Origin: Prauserella_A sp040645195
Lineage (GTDB): Bacteria; Actinomycetota; Actinomycetes; Mycobacteriales; Pseudonocardiaceae
DNA: 64,000 nucleotides
Assembly: GCF_040645195.1 (NCBI RefSeq)
Contig: NZ_JBEYXW010000003.1
Coordinates: forward strand, 248,001 to 312,000
Direction: 5' to 3'
Shown one piece after another: positions 9,001-15,537 of the stretch. Made by a program: the position numbers and the translations under genes. The stretch's first letter is position 1. Each line of letters opens with the position of its first letter. Below the pieces are notes generated by a model. It searched no databases. It worked only from the letters and a program-made list of their open reading frames with translations, and was not told the origin of the DNA.

Positions 9001-10974
9001 CGGGACCGCGACGACCTCCGAACCACCCTCGTCGCCAACGACCGCGCGCAGCGCGCTCTGCTGGGCGGGCGCCTCCCCTGGCTCCGCGGTCGCCGCGCGA
9101 TCCACCGCCGGCTGGCTGGGTACCGCGGTCTGCCCGGTAGCCGGGACAGCGGCAGCCGCGCCGACACCATGTTCGGTTTCCTGCTTCTCCGCCGTGGCGG
9201 AGTTCGCGTTGGTTTGGTCCTGCTGCGTTCTCTGCGGCGAGGTACTGGCCGTCGTCGTGGACGCCGCGTGGGTACTGGTGCCCTGACCGGTGACGGTCGC
9301 TGGCACGGCGCTGGCGGCGTTCTGTGCAGTCGTCGCTGCACCGCCGGCGGCGGAGTTCTGCGCAGCCGCCGACGCGGCACCACCATTGGCAGCGGCTGCT
9401 GCCGACATCGACGCGGCCGTGAACGAGCCGGCGCCCGCCGTTCCTGGGGCGAACCCGATGATGTTGCGTATTTGTGGGGTACCAGCCTGGGAAGAATTAT
9501 GAAGGTACGCGGATTGGCGAATGTTGTCGGCCGCGGTGCTCCAGTCGTGCCGGCCAATCGCCCATTCCCACAGAGCGCCGCTGACAAGGTTTTCCACCGT
9601 GGACGCCCACACGCCGTCCCAGGACAGTTCCTGCCCTTCGCCGGCTGCCTTCGCGCTCTCCCCCGTGCTGGCCGGCGCGTTGCTGTACAAGAGATTGGTC
9701 GCGGCGGTCGACACGACCAGTCCCGACGGGCCACCAATGACGCCGAGCGCCGCATAGTCGACGAACCGGCCGTTCCGCGCGAACCCCAGCCACGCCGCGG
9801 TGCCCACCGTCGCGACGAAGGTGACCGCGGTTCGTTTGAGGTCGAAATCGTACCTGAAGTTGGTGGATATTTCTGTACGCGTCTGGGCGTAAAGGTCGGT
9901 CAGCACCGCGAACTTCAACGCGCTGTTGACGCCCATCCCGTAGACACTCTTCCAGACGACCTTGCCGGCGCTCGGAGCGCTGGCAACGGCATCCCTCGCC
10001 GCGGCCCAGGCAATATCGTCCAAATAGGACGGCAATACGTGGCGTGCGCCGACCGTCGTACCGCCGTAGAGGGCGCTCGCGCGAGCTGCCACGGCACGCT
10101 CGAAACGCCCCGTTCCCACCTCTCGCAGAATCTCCCTCGCCGCACCGCCCCTGATCAGCTGGGCGCGGATATTGCGCGCCGCTTGTGCGCCGGTGTGCGA
10201 ACCGGCGACAGCAGCTCTCGCCCGCAGAATTGGATTTCGCAACGGTGCGCTTGGCAAACCGACCGGTACCCGAACAGGCGGCTTGGGCTTCATCGCACCA
10301 AGGCGTGTCGCGATATTCCGTATCGTGATCGGTACGTCCGCGGAATTCATCAGCGCGGTACGGAGAGCGGCCCGCAATGCCGCGTTCTTCGCCATCACCC
10401 GCTCGAGGACGACCGACAGAAATCCCAAGGAGGCACCGAAGGACCAGACCGCGTTGATCAGGGCGCGCACGACCTCGTACATCAACATGACGAGGTTGGC
10501 TTGCATCATGTACAGGCTCAGCAAGAAATCGGTGAGCGCGGCGACGTTGTTCTGGCTGAGATCTTGGTAACCCGTCGAGACATCGCTCGTGTCACGAGCG
10601 ATGTCGTGCAGAGCGCGGTCCCGTTCGATCGGCGCGCCACTACCGGCCCAGGCACCACCCTCCCGCTCCTGCCTATTGACCTCCACCAGCTCATCGGTGT
10701 GCGCGATCCTGTCGGTGGACGCTTCGAGAAGCAGCTCGACGAGTTGCTTCAGCTTCGCAAAATCGGCGTGTGGCAGCGGCCCGAGGATCAGGTCGACCAA
10801 CGGGCTGAAACGAAGGTTGAGGTACTCGAGTGCCAGTCCAGTTGGCGTAAGATTAATTATCCCGAGGTTCCTCATCCACGATTCAACTGTGTCGAGGGCC
10901 TCGTCTACTTTGCCGAAGAAATCCTTGATCGAATCGGCGAACGCCAGGGTAGCCCTGTCGAACGGATCAGTCAC
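1..10974 (-). CDS. Giant ESX-associated protein, at least 3,658 aa, C-terminus beyond the window
   Basis: One frame is open without a stop from GTG 10974 (preceded by GGGGACGG) to base 1. The N-terminus is helical with a W-A-G motif at residues 109-111 after a long helix, resembling the WXG100-like head of CpnT-type secreted toxins. An Ala/Thr/Gln-rich linker follows at about residues 500-700. A second linker, acidic then Gly/Ser-rich, spans about 1390-1460. Two copies of one domain, sharing SPEFLANA and SARAL, lie near 1780-1910 and 2380-2500. A coiled-coil-like stretch covers about 2640-2790, and a near-identical 31-aa repeat occurs at about 2849 and 3009. No signal peptide is seen. It is the last gene of a three-gene operon next to mycP, eccB, eccD and eccC. 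I infer an ESX substrate, possibly a polymorphic toxin or surface protein; the C-terminal effector domain that would decide this is not visible. Confidence 0.85.
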   Translation of the reverse strand, partial: MTDPFDRATLAFADSIKDFFGKVDEALDTVESWMRNLGIINLTPTGLALEYLNLRFSPLVDLILGPLPHADFAKLKQLVELLLEASTDRIAHTDELVEVNRQEREGGAWAGSGAPIERDRALHDIARDTSDVSTGYQDLSQNNVAALTDFLLSLYMMQANLVMLMYEVVRALINAVWSFGASLGFLSVVLERVMAKNAALRAALRTALMNSADVPITIRNIATRLGAMKPKPPVRVPVGLPSAPLRNPILRARAAVAGSHTGAQAARNIRAQLIRGGAAREILREVGTGRFERAVAARASALYGGTTVGARHVLPSYLDDIAWAAARDAVASAPSAGKVVWKSVYGMGVNSALKFAVLTDLYAQTRTEISTNFRYDFDLKRTAVTFVATVGTAAWLGFARNGRFVDYAALGVIGGPSGLVVSTAATNLLYSNAPASTGESAKAAGEGQELSWDGVWASTVENLVSGALWEWAIGRHDWSTAADNIRQSAYLHNSSQAGTPQIRNIIGFAPGTAGAGSFTAASMSAAAAANGGAASAAAQNSAAGGAATTAQNAASAVPATVTGQGTSTHAASTTTASTSPQRTQQDQTNANSATAEKQETEHGVGAAAAVPATGQTAVPSQPAVDRAATAEPGEAPAQQSALRAVVGDEGGSEVVAVPESSATPQPAIMDAAPSSDSDDSATAETQPPPTDQAESTWKGESVGAQTGGALPSYGVKWTSSPGLVADALAHAMASHGITPGQIDQETQTFQLTLPNGATVPAQAVVDAGLPNGAMVVKSPEFELTPEGWRPKDGSVLVVSVSAGVLVSVTDEHKATALVVSQVAEQVNAAWSQMLDIASATIPTNASGRATAPSSSTKSYNVWTPPPRRISTQVPAPSTSGSAGVTETERAIRQELDRLRAAGRLSGQSRGPMLARMPDGTAVAFELRFSPRVPAGEAVVEPAEWFQRPTGQLTQRGPHIVHLPAEGITDASATQVLESIYEALQATVPDDSTPPSHNLADLTQASEHPPVRGSLPEQPQEVHDAADQLLALFAQNGQIQQLAHDLARLHSYTLTVDVRTVVDQRMGERDFKAEPPQFGPDGKQISPATFTVGPDATALTFLAAMWSLDRMLRGLGDLADGLVAAAHDVRIRPVADAIAEAVSGAKTFLGEGDPSTDPVSVRLPSAMTYTGDVLKLHAALKERGYVLLRVDNGWAGNDPNPGVVTTWYDPATGRTVVLRLETPQAHQAHRHAAELNADDPAAADLRKEILTSAIPPYGLSQMLAKLAADLPDAADSADTADTADAETTLGLPEGGPDPDGLGDGLPGPKRPELPPTATPAARARMPQGPLAGVVLARLLSDLVAAQPGAMVAPRQGARFDIESIAKVLAESRAHSREAAKKPHAANPQDDWHEEEDEDEEGQQSQPLKAGGHSSGTGRPESPSQRDVFMGDGLGAGGSGTSGGAAGGGGWDGGRGSHGDNGDSSSGEPSQPGHHTRFRQLTELIDSIWEAQGGQGRRPENLLDARRKAHQIANNIADLAEQRQSLPHSPDAQGSLDDTAEQLRALYDRISQLTDSLRLLGNSLDKGHQEPDFALQLVLDVAGFNLEDLQQLFGADVLGLDGSAPEFDEAGYLQAMTAMAAVHAIRGRAGSFREGLLQLTTAFTLRFRPGNDLSMVAVANLVWQIAATQAWRATPMTGTDVWGPGADDTGRLFALDVVRARLTEIDQLTYLASERFLDDKLTLTPAEQELKEAIETLRNKLLAMRMHVDLVHEGFGTVREFADWLGQLDDAVWALDDAYFRYGARVATLIPTSQLDDFYQLFHFVRLAPGSPEFLANARFPLRVTSEEGSPVTVDTSARALARLAVERWLNANADAIPTLAGWPESPDVVAKLDELFADPAVPMPAGAVEGATEITGLELAAWYLAALLGDDLVPGSVATLAEQLIIDHRARKEAAAASTTPPNADGGGAPAPRRRRPTIEDRFEGVAAEIGQAIAALADQGLDPSSPLMTGLDRLRVVLEGIEREVAELTEAHGSPSDTTGEQGRRLLRLGELLNEVAAQVAQFQDNFKAASDEKPELAYAFARVNIDPSAWTSALNARTFVRSDMAFDQYGRPQPLTAAFLIDLVHQVSADVDIAAFAAYVYTVPLGAVFSSDAEPVWNLGEIVRVVHNSPIVDPESVSQKRIRVAEGAAILRGAFSIYTADADNIVRAARPDAINYTELVLTSDGVVFKQALDDKVALMVALVHQFGGVFSSQTDQLLMNVDSPYALRSVARWQFERGPLPLTAVTEHRTMLGMDFWGLPVEVEGVPNSVGTNIERLLNMSEVPGGLLLIDIATKEAARLRPDLAGAVRDVQRRLIKVGTEVENVYNGVDDVVLDGLSQYAKQIKNLHSEVSELDKSYHQYGVLLVADNKFNDELLSRFFHEADFSFLAPLSPEFLANAQFQLARAGGDVEVSDSARALMQAVIETWLDLDPRLAQLRVTVEHAEKFQDVFNDSEAPIPPTEDGEIDGLSLAARYLPVALRALGTELSAVSNLEEILTELHAQTGSAELADELVAAARFIAALRALLTGLSDPDVAVPAALTAVGGSTLSAEHQRLVGASAKTLAERIIAEHAPRPLDDDGSASARSDTDLDAISSAGAGLPLLVVDEAVAAVAQRAVTSGQEAATVLQRFRETKAELDGLGRESEAVSRQRKDLLSGNAGAEEVAALDQRKKEVGERYAAAFLAQTEASGDARLADREFAGLCHELGRLLEDAAVAAAGEEFGPVRERVHAARARVDRFRRKLESKHPDDVAERPDAERELADAEPQLRAAEAEYQQVPPAVRQVNDLAYILRDSAELMRNAGEFAELVTRMPAGHVHSEAGRRALEAAAVVEAAVVVSADDAVDVVSTVTEGSASGLPGTADAAGDVALWSMPGGVAVGVGRDELAGVRQLFVDRTFGQGDEDFVVVVGAAVVGVVPGEAGVQVAGAIANDVRWVGGPIRVVSLEGGRWGVDEVAAFRDAVAAEFPEVEVTVGAPSAGQVDSEAGEAAAVVEAAVVVSADDTANMVPTVTEGSASGSASAEPAADQSAWNGMPAKLVEARAALVDAAAAWESARAAHAQTEQNLDDAQTRLRWRETDRRWPSAGGAHYLGRGWGGDSPTTSAGNAAEDRAEAAREAKLRDARARVPQAVAAVEAAQSAESAALTELRAAAERLSDLLQQTQPSGAVLKVTNALHDVRDAVRNMSGLLEAAPHGYYAMQLLQAADVVVAARKPSPPPTRRLPEPPSNDEFGRDPFGVPPSARQNRKPGTPDPFSYHTEPGGDGREWGFDADVPRKSSEPPEADHVARPADGGAGTGGDGGRGGGGDSADDGSSTPPTRVSADVQFANILRSIQDLVAQWPESGADNQYFVELSGLNETAEEVADLWRLISQRRHTSPMDGPDVWARPSGGGRQLLELREKLDDFWRQVGEFWARLDAATDGDAAELQAWLQLGMGVTNANWVNPLAIEVLADSEFGFDRTAWMDPLVRELLADYATGHDRGDGPDRAYLMPMSMLGLLALAEARFDLPATDLAELIYNTRFWLAGYQLDDTPAPPRLEGSLHRGLPLVLTATTQVFSAGDVFIRFAGELALSLQAEIVRREAEATEASFAEVERHTDKTAATRAMLTERAIAKDLRRRGFAITLPSHRWLLTASEA
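1857..1950. repeat. 94-bp direct repeat, copy 1, inside the giant gene
   Basis: This segment matches 2337-2430 with six mismatches in 94 bases. The offset is exactly 480 bases, or 160 codons, so the frame is preserved. It encodes an Ala/Val-rich stretch ending in TVTEGSASG. Confidence 0.9.
2337..2430. repeat. 94-bp direct repeat, copy 2, inside the giant gene
   Basis: Partner of the copy at 1857-1950. The two copies bracket about 130 codons whose minus-strand third positions carry more G and T than the flanks, so the bracketed part may be an exchangeable module. Confidence 0.9.
7123..7176. repeat. 9-bp microsatellite-like tandem repeat coding for A-D-T/S
   Basis: About five to six units of the type GTCCGCGGT occur in a row. 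On the minus strand they encode an alternating Ala-Asp-Ser/Thr linker in the giant protein at about residue 1270. The unit is a multiple of three, so changes in copy number would keep the frame. Confidence 0.7.
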
Positions 10975-11075
10975 TGGTCACCGTCCCCGCGCACAACCAG
11001 TCGCCCTTCCCGACCGCCACAGCGGAAACGAGAAGGCGACTGAGTAATCGACGCCGTACGTGACCATGTAAATGG

Positions 11076-11423
11076 TTATTTCTCCGCTTCAAACCCACTC
11101 AATTGGGTAAGCTGGTATTCCTCGTTCTGCAGGGACAATCCGCTGGAAGCGCGGCCGGCGGACCCGAGTTGGCCAGCCTGTTGCGCGAGCGCGTCATCAA
11201 CCGCCTGCAAAGCTTCGTAGGTTTCGACCTGGCCGAGCGCACCACTTCGAATGTCGTTACCGTAGTCATCATCACCGAACGTAGCCACGTCCGCGACCAG
11301 CTCCTTGATCGTCTCCATCCGGCGGTGGCTCCGCTCCCGGTATTCGGCGCTGAGGGTCTCGTAACGCCCGGACAGTGCCTCCAGCTCGAGTGGGTTCATA
11401 TCTGAACTCATGGAGCCACTCAT
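11076..11423 (-). CDS. Small ESX-associated helical protein, 115 aa
   Basis: The protein is short, hydrophilic and predicted mostly helical, with no Cys, no signal peptide and no clear WxG motif. The start ATG 11423 has a strong GGAGG ribosome site 8 bases upstream. A second ATG at 11411 is possible. The start overlaps the stop of the YbaB-like gene by four bases (ATGA), and the giant gene begins about 100 bases downstream, so all three are probably co-transcribed. I do not recognise a family. By position and size it could be a chaperone or co-secreted partner for the giant protein, as small helical proteins often are in ESX loci; that is inference only. Confidence 0.8.
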   Translation of the reverse strand: MSGSMSSDMNPLELEALSGRYETLSAEYRERSHRRMETIKELVADVATFGDDDYGNDIRSGALGQVETYEALQAVDDALAQQAGQLGSAGRASSGLSLQNEEYQLTQLSGFEAEK

Positions 11424-11851
11424 CGTTCGACCTCCTTCCGCTTCAGCAACTCGGCATCGCTTTTGAGCATGCTGTCAGTGGTGTCGGCACTGTCGTCCCA
11501 GCCGACCTTGGCGCTGACTTCACTGATGCCAGCCGGAAGCTGGTCGCCCATGACGTCCTGCATTTGAGCCATGACATTGGCCACCGCGTTCCCTGATGCG
11601 GCAAGAATGTCTGCGGCGAGCGCCCGGACATCGGGCTTGCGCAGAACCCGGGGATCGATCTCCAGATCAACAAGTTGGCCACGCGGCCCGACAACGACCT
11701 TGACCATACCGTCAGCCGACCAGGCGACGCCGGTCAAAGACAGCAGTCGATCCTGCGTTTTCGGCATTTCCTCCACAGCACGTTTCAGATCGTCCATGAG
11801 CCCCTGTAACGCGCCCATACTCGCGGAAAAGTCCTCCATGAGTCCCTCCAT
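11420..11851 (-). CDS. YbaB/EbfC-family-like protein in the ESX operon, 143 aa
   Basis: The N-terminal helix is followed by a core reading SADGMVKVVVGPRGQLVDLE, which matches the YbaB/EbfC nucleoid-associated fold (G-x-V-x-V-x-V-x-x-x-G). The C-terminal tail is acidic and helical. Classical YbaB binds DNA and sits beside dnaX/recR. Divergent actinobacterial copies inside ESX loci are common, where a structural rather than a DNA-binding role is possible. It is the first gene of the operon leading to the giant gene. ATG 11851 lacks a good ribosome site. ATG 11839 has GGAGGG four bases upstream and may be the real start. It is transcribed away from mycP across an 80-bp gap. Confidence 0.8.
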   Translation of the reverse strand: MEGLMEDFSASMGALQGLMDDLKRAVEEMPKTQDRLLSLTGVAWSADGMVKVVVGPRGQLVDLEIDPRVLRKPDVRALAADILAASGNAVANVMAQMQDVMGDQLPAGISEVSAKVGWDDSADTTDSMLKSDAELLKRKEVER

Positions 11852-11931
11852 GAACCCGCAAAGTACAATGCCAACTTAAATCTGTCTCAACGATCTGGTT
11901 CCACGTTGCCCAACGGGTATAGCATTCCGTT

Positions 11932-13218
11932 ATGTACCAGAGACCGCTGCTTCGATCACTGCCCGTGGTGATCACGCTTGGTGCTGCCTTCACCACGTTG
12001 GGCCCTGTCACGCCGCTGGCATCCGCCCAGCAAACGAACGGCGAGCAGTGCGTTTCTTCTGGCACCACCTCCTCGGCCTCGGCGGTCTGGCCGCAGGACA
12101 TGCTCGCTGCCGAGCGGGTGTGGCCCCTGGCGACCGGTGCTGGGCAGCGGGTCGCCATTGTCGGGACCGGCGTCGCTGATACTCCTTATCTTACCGGCAA
12201 GATCATCGCCCGCCGCGATTTTGCGGGACAGATCACCAATCGTGACTGCCTTGGAATCGGCACCGGTGTCGCCGGTGTCATCACGGGCCAGAGTCCCGAT
12301 GGAGCCGGATTCCGAGGGATCTCTCCCGAGGCCACTGTGCTGGCGGCCAAAGTGGTGGGAGATCGGTTCCCCGCCGATCAGCCGTCCAGCTCGGTCGCGG
12401 CGGACCAGATCGCGGACGCCATCAACTGGGCGGTGGATCAGCGAGCCACGGTGATCGCGGTGACCACGGTGACCTATCAGGACAGTGCTGGACTCGCCAC
12501 CGCAGTCCGTCGAGCACAGGACAGCGGCGCGGTGGTCGTAGCGTCGGTGGAAGCAAGCGATCAGGCCGGCACGGCGGAGAGCCCCAGCTACCCGGCGGCT
12601 TACGACGACGTCGTCGGAGTCGCCGCCATTGACGCGACCGGCACCGTCACCGAGCAGGTACCAGCCGGAGTGGTTGATCTCGTCGCACCGGGAACGGACA
12701 TCATCACCACCTACCCCGGCGATGGCCTCGGCCCCGCATCGGGCTCCGCCTTCGCCGCCGGTTACGTGGCGGGTGCGGCAGCACTGGTGCGCGAGTACCG
12801 GCCGGAACTGTCCGCATTGGACGTGACGAACAGGCTGTTCCTCACCGCCACTCCGGGGCACGAGGGCGCCGGGAGTCCGCGTTACGGCTACGGCATCGTC
12901 AACCCGCTGCGCGCCGTCGCGGACCAGGTAGTTCGCGGCGAAACCGCTGGGCTGCCAGGGATGCCGCCAAGTGAGACAAGTCCGGAGGATCAGGCCAGAG
13001 CGGCGGGCCGAGCCGACAGCAACGCGCTGGCGTTCCAATTGGCCGCCGTCGGAGCCGTCCTGATCGCGGGTGCTGTGGTAGCGATCGTGTTGGGTCCGAG
13101 CGGTCGACGTCGCCGCTGGCGCAGCGGTTTCGCCTCGCGGCCGACGGAACATCCCGAGCGGGAGCGTCCCGAGCCACCGGTTGAGCTGTTCGCGGATCAG
13201 CACCGGACTCACCAGTGA
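11932..13218 (+). CDS. mycP: Mycosin-type subtilase (MycP) with all catalytic residues replaced
   Basis: The layout is that of a mycosin: signal peptide (about residues 1-31, ending ASAQ), S8 peptidase fold, Cys pair C40/C106, Pro-rich linker, one C-terminal membrane helix (about 365-388) and a basic cytosolic tail. The catalytic Asp motif reads IVGTG (G78), the His motif reads GIGTGVAG (I109) and the Ser motif reads GSAFAAG (A273). The oxyanion Asn region reads ASVEA. It should therefore lack protease activity. Known family work shows that mycosins also stabilise the ESX membrane complex without proteolysis, and I infer that this role remains. TATAGC lies 8 bases before the A of the ATG and no ribosome site is seen, which would fit a leaderless transcript. 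Confidence 0.93.
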   Translation: MYQRPLLRSLPVVITLGAAFTTLGPVTPLASAQQTNGEQCVSSGTTSSASAVWPQDMLAAERVWPLATGAGQRVAIVGTGVADTPYLTGKIIARRDFAGQITNRDCLGIGTGVAGVITGQSPDGAGFRGISPEATVLAAKVVGDRFPADQPSSSVAADQIADAINWAVDQRATVIAVTTVTYQDSAGLATAVRRAQDSGAVVVASVEASDQAGTAESPSYPAAYDDVVGVAAIDATGTVTEQVPAGVVDLVAPGTDIITTYPGDGLGPASGSAFAAGYVAGAAALVREYRPELSALDVTNRLFLTATPGHEGAGSPRYGYGIVNPLRAVADQVVRGETAGLPGMPPSETSPEDQARAAGRADSNALAFQLAAVGAVLIAGAVVAIVLGPSGRRRRWRSGFASRPTEHPERERPEPPVELFADQHRTHQ

Positions 13219-13266
13219 TTCAAGGCCGAGTTGAGCATGGCGTGCTTCCAAACAAATACAGTGGAA

Positions 13267-13294
13267 CGGCCCCGGAGCGAGAAGTCCGGGGCCG
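13267..13294. terminator. Bidirectional hairpin between mycP and the WXG100 pair
   Basis: A perfect 10-bp stem CGGCCCCGGA / TCCGGGGCCG with an 8-base loop lies in the 91-bp gap between two convergent genes. There is no clear T-tract, as is usual in actinobacteria. Confidence 0.75.
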
Positions 13295-13309
13295 GTGTCA
13301 CGAAAGATG

Positions 13310-13609
13310 TCAGGCGTACAAGGCGCGCTGGGACCGGTCTGTGTCCTCATAGTTCCGAGCGAAATTCTTTGTCATGTGACCTATGCGGCGGTCGGTCTCA
13401 CTCTGTTCGCCGGCATCGCGGTCCACCAGCGCGTGCTCGCCCAGGAAACCATCGGCGGCCAGACCTGACCAACCTTCGCTGCCGACGATCCCACGAACCT
13501 TGGCCATCAGGTCGTCCCGGATGGCGTCCAGCTCGTCACCGTGTCCAGCGGTTCCGGTGCCCAGGCTGTCGATCGCCTCGGAGTACGCGGTAATTCGATC
13601 ATTAAACAT
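13310..13609 (-). CDS. WXG100-family ESX substrate with YxxxD signal, 99 aa
   Basis: The length is that of an Esx protein, with a helix, a turn and a second helix. The turn carries W-S-G (residues 47-49). The C-terminal tail has Y87-E-D-T-D91, which fits the YxxxD/E signal recognised by EccC in type VII secretion. The ATG at 13609 has GGAG about seven bases upstream. It overlaps the upstream WXG100 gene by eight bases, so the two are translationally coupled and probably form a heterodimer, with this subunit carrying the export signal. The assignment rests on motif, size and location; sequence similarity to EsxA/EsxB is low. Confidence 0.85.
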   Translation of the reverse strand: MFNDRITAYSEAIDSLGTGTAGHGDELDAIRDDLMAKVRGIVGSEGWSGLAADGFLGEHALVDRDAGEQSETDRRIGHMTKNFARNYEDTDRSQRALYA

Positions 13610-13955
13610 TGGCGGCTCCGTTCATTCGACCGAAATTCATGCCGCCACTCTCGATCTGCGACATGGCGGCCCGGGCTTGCTGCTCCTGGTTTTGGTCCAA
13701 TCCGACAAACGCGTTCTCGCTGGCCAGGACTTTCGCTTCCAGCTCGTCGATGAACTGACGCAACCGCCGCGACTTCTCATTGCGGCTGTCGTTCAGCCCG
13801 ATCATTCCTCCGACAGTCGCGCCGCGCCATTGCACTCCGGCAATGCCGTCGAAATCCGAGTTCGCCCTGTTCCGGATCGCGGCTTCCCGCTCACGCGCCT
13901 CTGTGAGAGCTTGGCGGAGCAACCTCGTCTGATCCGGTGTGAGTTCCAGTGCCAT
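13602..13955 (-). CDS. WXG100-family partner protein, 117 aa
   Basis: A helical protein with W-R-G at residues 43-45 in the expected hairpin turn. It has no Tyr, so no YxxxD/E signal, and its C-terminal tail is Gly/Asn/Met-rich. It would be the partner that lacks the signal in a WXG100 heterodimer with the overlapping downstream gene. ATG 13955 has GGAG about nine bases upstream. It lies 148 bp downstream of eccB on the same strand and could be read from the eccD-eccB transcript. That gap shows no clear terminator. Confidence 0.82.
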   Translation of the reverse strand: MALELTPDQTRLLRQALTEAREREAAIRNRANSDFDGIAGVQWRGATVGGMIGLNDSRNEKSRRLRQFIDELEAKVLASENAFVGLDQNQEQQARAAMSQIESGGMNFGRMNGAANV

Positions 13956-14103
13956 CGTCTACTGCTCCGTTCACACGGCTACTTGGTCACAGCGTGAGCC
14001 AACGGGCTGGCACCGGCCAGCCACCGACCTAACCGGATATGGCGAGGCCAGGCAGTGCGTGTGCGGATGGACTACGGGAGCAGGTTCTCTTAGGGAAGCC
14101 TGC

Positions 14104-15522
14104 TCAACGGCTCTGCGCGGAGTCCTGGCTGGCCGGGCGTAATGCCGCACCCGGATCCAATGTCGGCCCGGCCGGGATGCGTTGGACAAGCGCGGCGGGA
14201 ACCGGAGTCGCCGACGCCGGGTCATAGCCTAGCGTCGACAACACCTCATCGGAGGGCACGGGAAAGCGCAGACCGTTGTCGGTCACCACATGCAACGAGC
14301 CAGCGCTACCTCGATCGTCCGACGGCATGGCCCGGACCACGGCAACCTGACCCGGTGGCACCAGCACCTGGTCAGCCAACACGACGCCGGTGCCGGACAT
14401 CCCCGTGGTGGGTATGCCGCCGCCGAGCTCAACAGTGTCACCGCCAACGGAGATCGTCGGCGGTGCGCTGACATCCGTTGTTTCCGCGCAGATCGCGTCC
14501 GCGCCATCCGGCACGGTCACCAGCTGCGGTGGCTCGGCCGGCGGCGCCGTGTCACCCGACGGAGGCGCCAATGCATCGCTGACCGGCACCGAGTTGGCAA
14601 GTGATACCCGGATTTCGGTCGGCTCCACCGAGTATTGCCCGCGCAGAATCGACATCTGCAATTCGGTGAGATAGGCGAGCCCGTCAGAACGTACCAGATA
14701 ATACTGGTTTCCTCCGCCGATGGCGTGGTACACGAGGTCCCCCACCTCGTGACCAGGCACAGCGTCGGATTCCGCACCGAGTCCAGGCACCTCGATACTG
14801 CCGATGTCCTGCCCGGCAGGTAACCCGTTCAACCACGCACTGCCGACATCGGTAATGGACTGCTGAAACCCGAAAAGGGAACGGATGATTCCGTCCGCGT
14901 CGTCGGTGATCCGGTATCGGTGGTTGTGCCACAGCAAGTATCGGCTGCCGTCCGCCGCGTCCCGAACCAGCATTCCGCTTTCCGCCAGTGGAGCTCCACC
15001 GGACAACCGGTCACCGACGAGCAACGTCGTCGTCGTTACCGCTCTCCGGCCCTCCGCCACGACCGAACACAGTGTCCACGGCAGACCAACCACCCGGTCC
15101 GCGGCCGGCAGGGAATCCGGTGCACCGGGAATTCCCACGGTCACTTGCCGGGGAACGCCCGCAAGACTCTCACCCGATACCCGGTGCACCTCGGCGGCGG
15201 CGTTTCCGCTGGTCAGGCGTGCCGAAGTGAAGTTGAGCATGGGCCACAGGCTGGCATTGCGGTAGACGAAAGTAGCGCCGGTTTCCCGTTCGATGACAAT
15301 CGCACCGTCAGCGCGCCATGAATCGCCGCCCACGCCGGTGACCACCCCGTACACTCCGAATCCAGCGGCGACCAGCGCGGCGATCATCACGCTGGCGAAC
15401 ACGGCACCCACCCCGCGTCGCAGTGGGGTCTGCTCCGGATCGGTCTCGTGCACGACAAGCGCGGAAACAACCCGTTGCATCATGAACTGATACGAATGCA
15501 GCTGGTCCCGACGACTCGGCAC
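14104..15522 (-). CDS. eccB: ESX membrane complex protein EccB
   Basis: 472 aa, the usual EccB length. A basic cytosolic N-terminus with the family signature SRRDQLHSYQFM is followed by one membrane helix at about residues 40-63 and a long extracytoplasmic domain. Two Cys (in PWTLCSV and DAICAE) match the conserved disulfide of EccB. The tail is Pro/Ala-rich. EccB forms the extracytoplasmic part of the ESX core with EccC, EccD and EccE. GTG 15522 follows GAGGGG, which overlaps the eccD stop, so eccD and eccB are coupled. Confidence 0.95.
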   Translation of the reverse strand: MPSRRDQLHSYQFMMQRVVSALVVHETDPEQTPLRRGVGAVFASVMIAALVAAGFGVYGVVTGVGGDSWRADGAIVIERETGATFVYRNASLWPMLNFTSARLTSGNAAAEVHRVSGESLAGVPRQVTVGIPGAPDSLPAADRVVGLPWTLCSVVAEGRRAVTTTTLLVGDRLSGGAPLAESGMLVRDAADGSRYLLWHNHRYRITDDADGIIRSLFGFQQSITDVGSAWLNGLPAGQDIGSIEVPGLGAESDAVPGHEVGDLVYHAIGGGNQYYLVRSDGLAYLTELQMSILRGQYSVEPTEIRVSLANSVPVSDALAPPSGDTAPPAEPPQLVTVPDGADAICAETTDVSAPPTISVGGDTVELGGGIPTTGMSGTGVVLADQVLVPPGQVAVVRAMPSDDRGSAGSLHVVTDNGLRFPVPSDEVLSTLGYDPASATPVPAALVQRIPAGPTLDPGAALRPASQDSAQSR

Positions 15523-15537
15523 TGTGTTGTCTACCCC

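Noticed and set aside
9169..11043. Plus-strand open frame of 624 codons rich in Arg and Gly
   Set aside because: It lies opposite the giant minus-strand gene, has a biased Arg/Gly/Pro composition and no domain. It is a GC-driven shadow frame.
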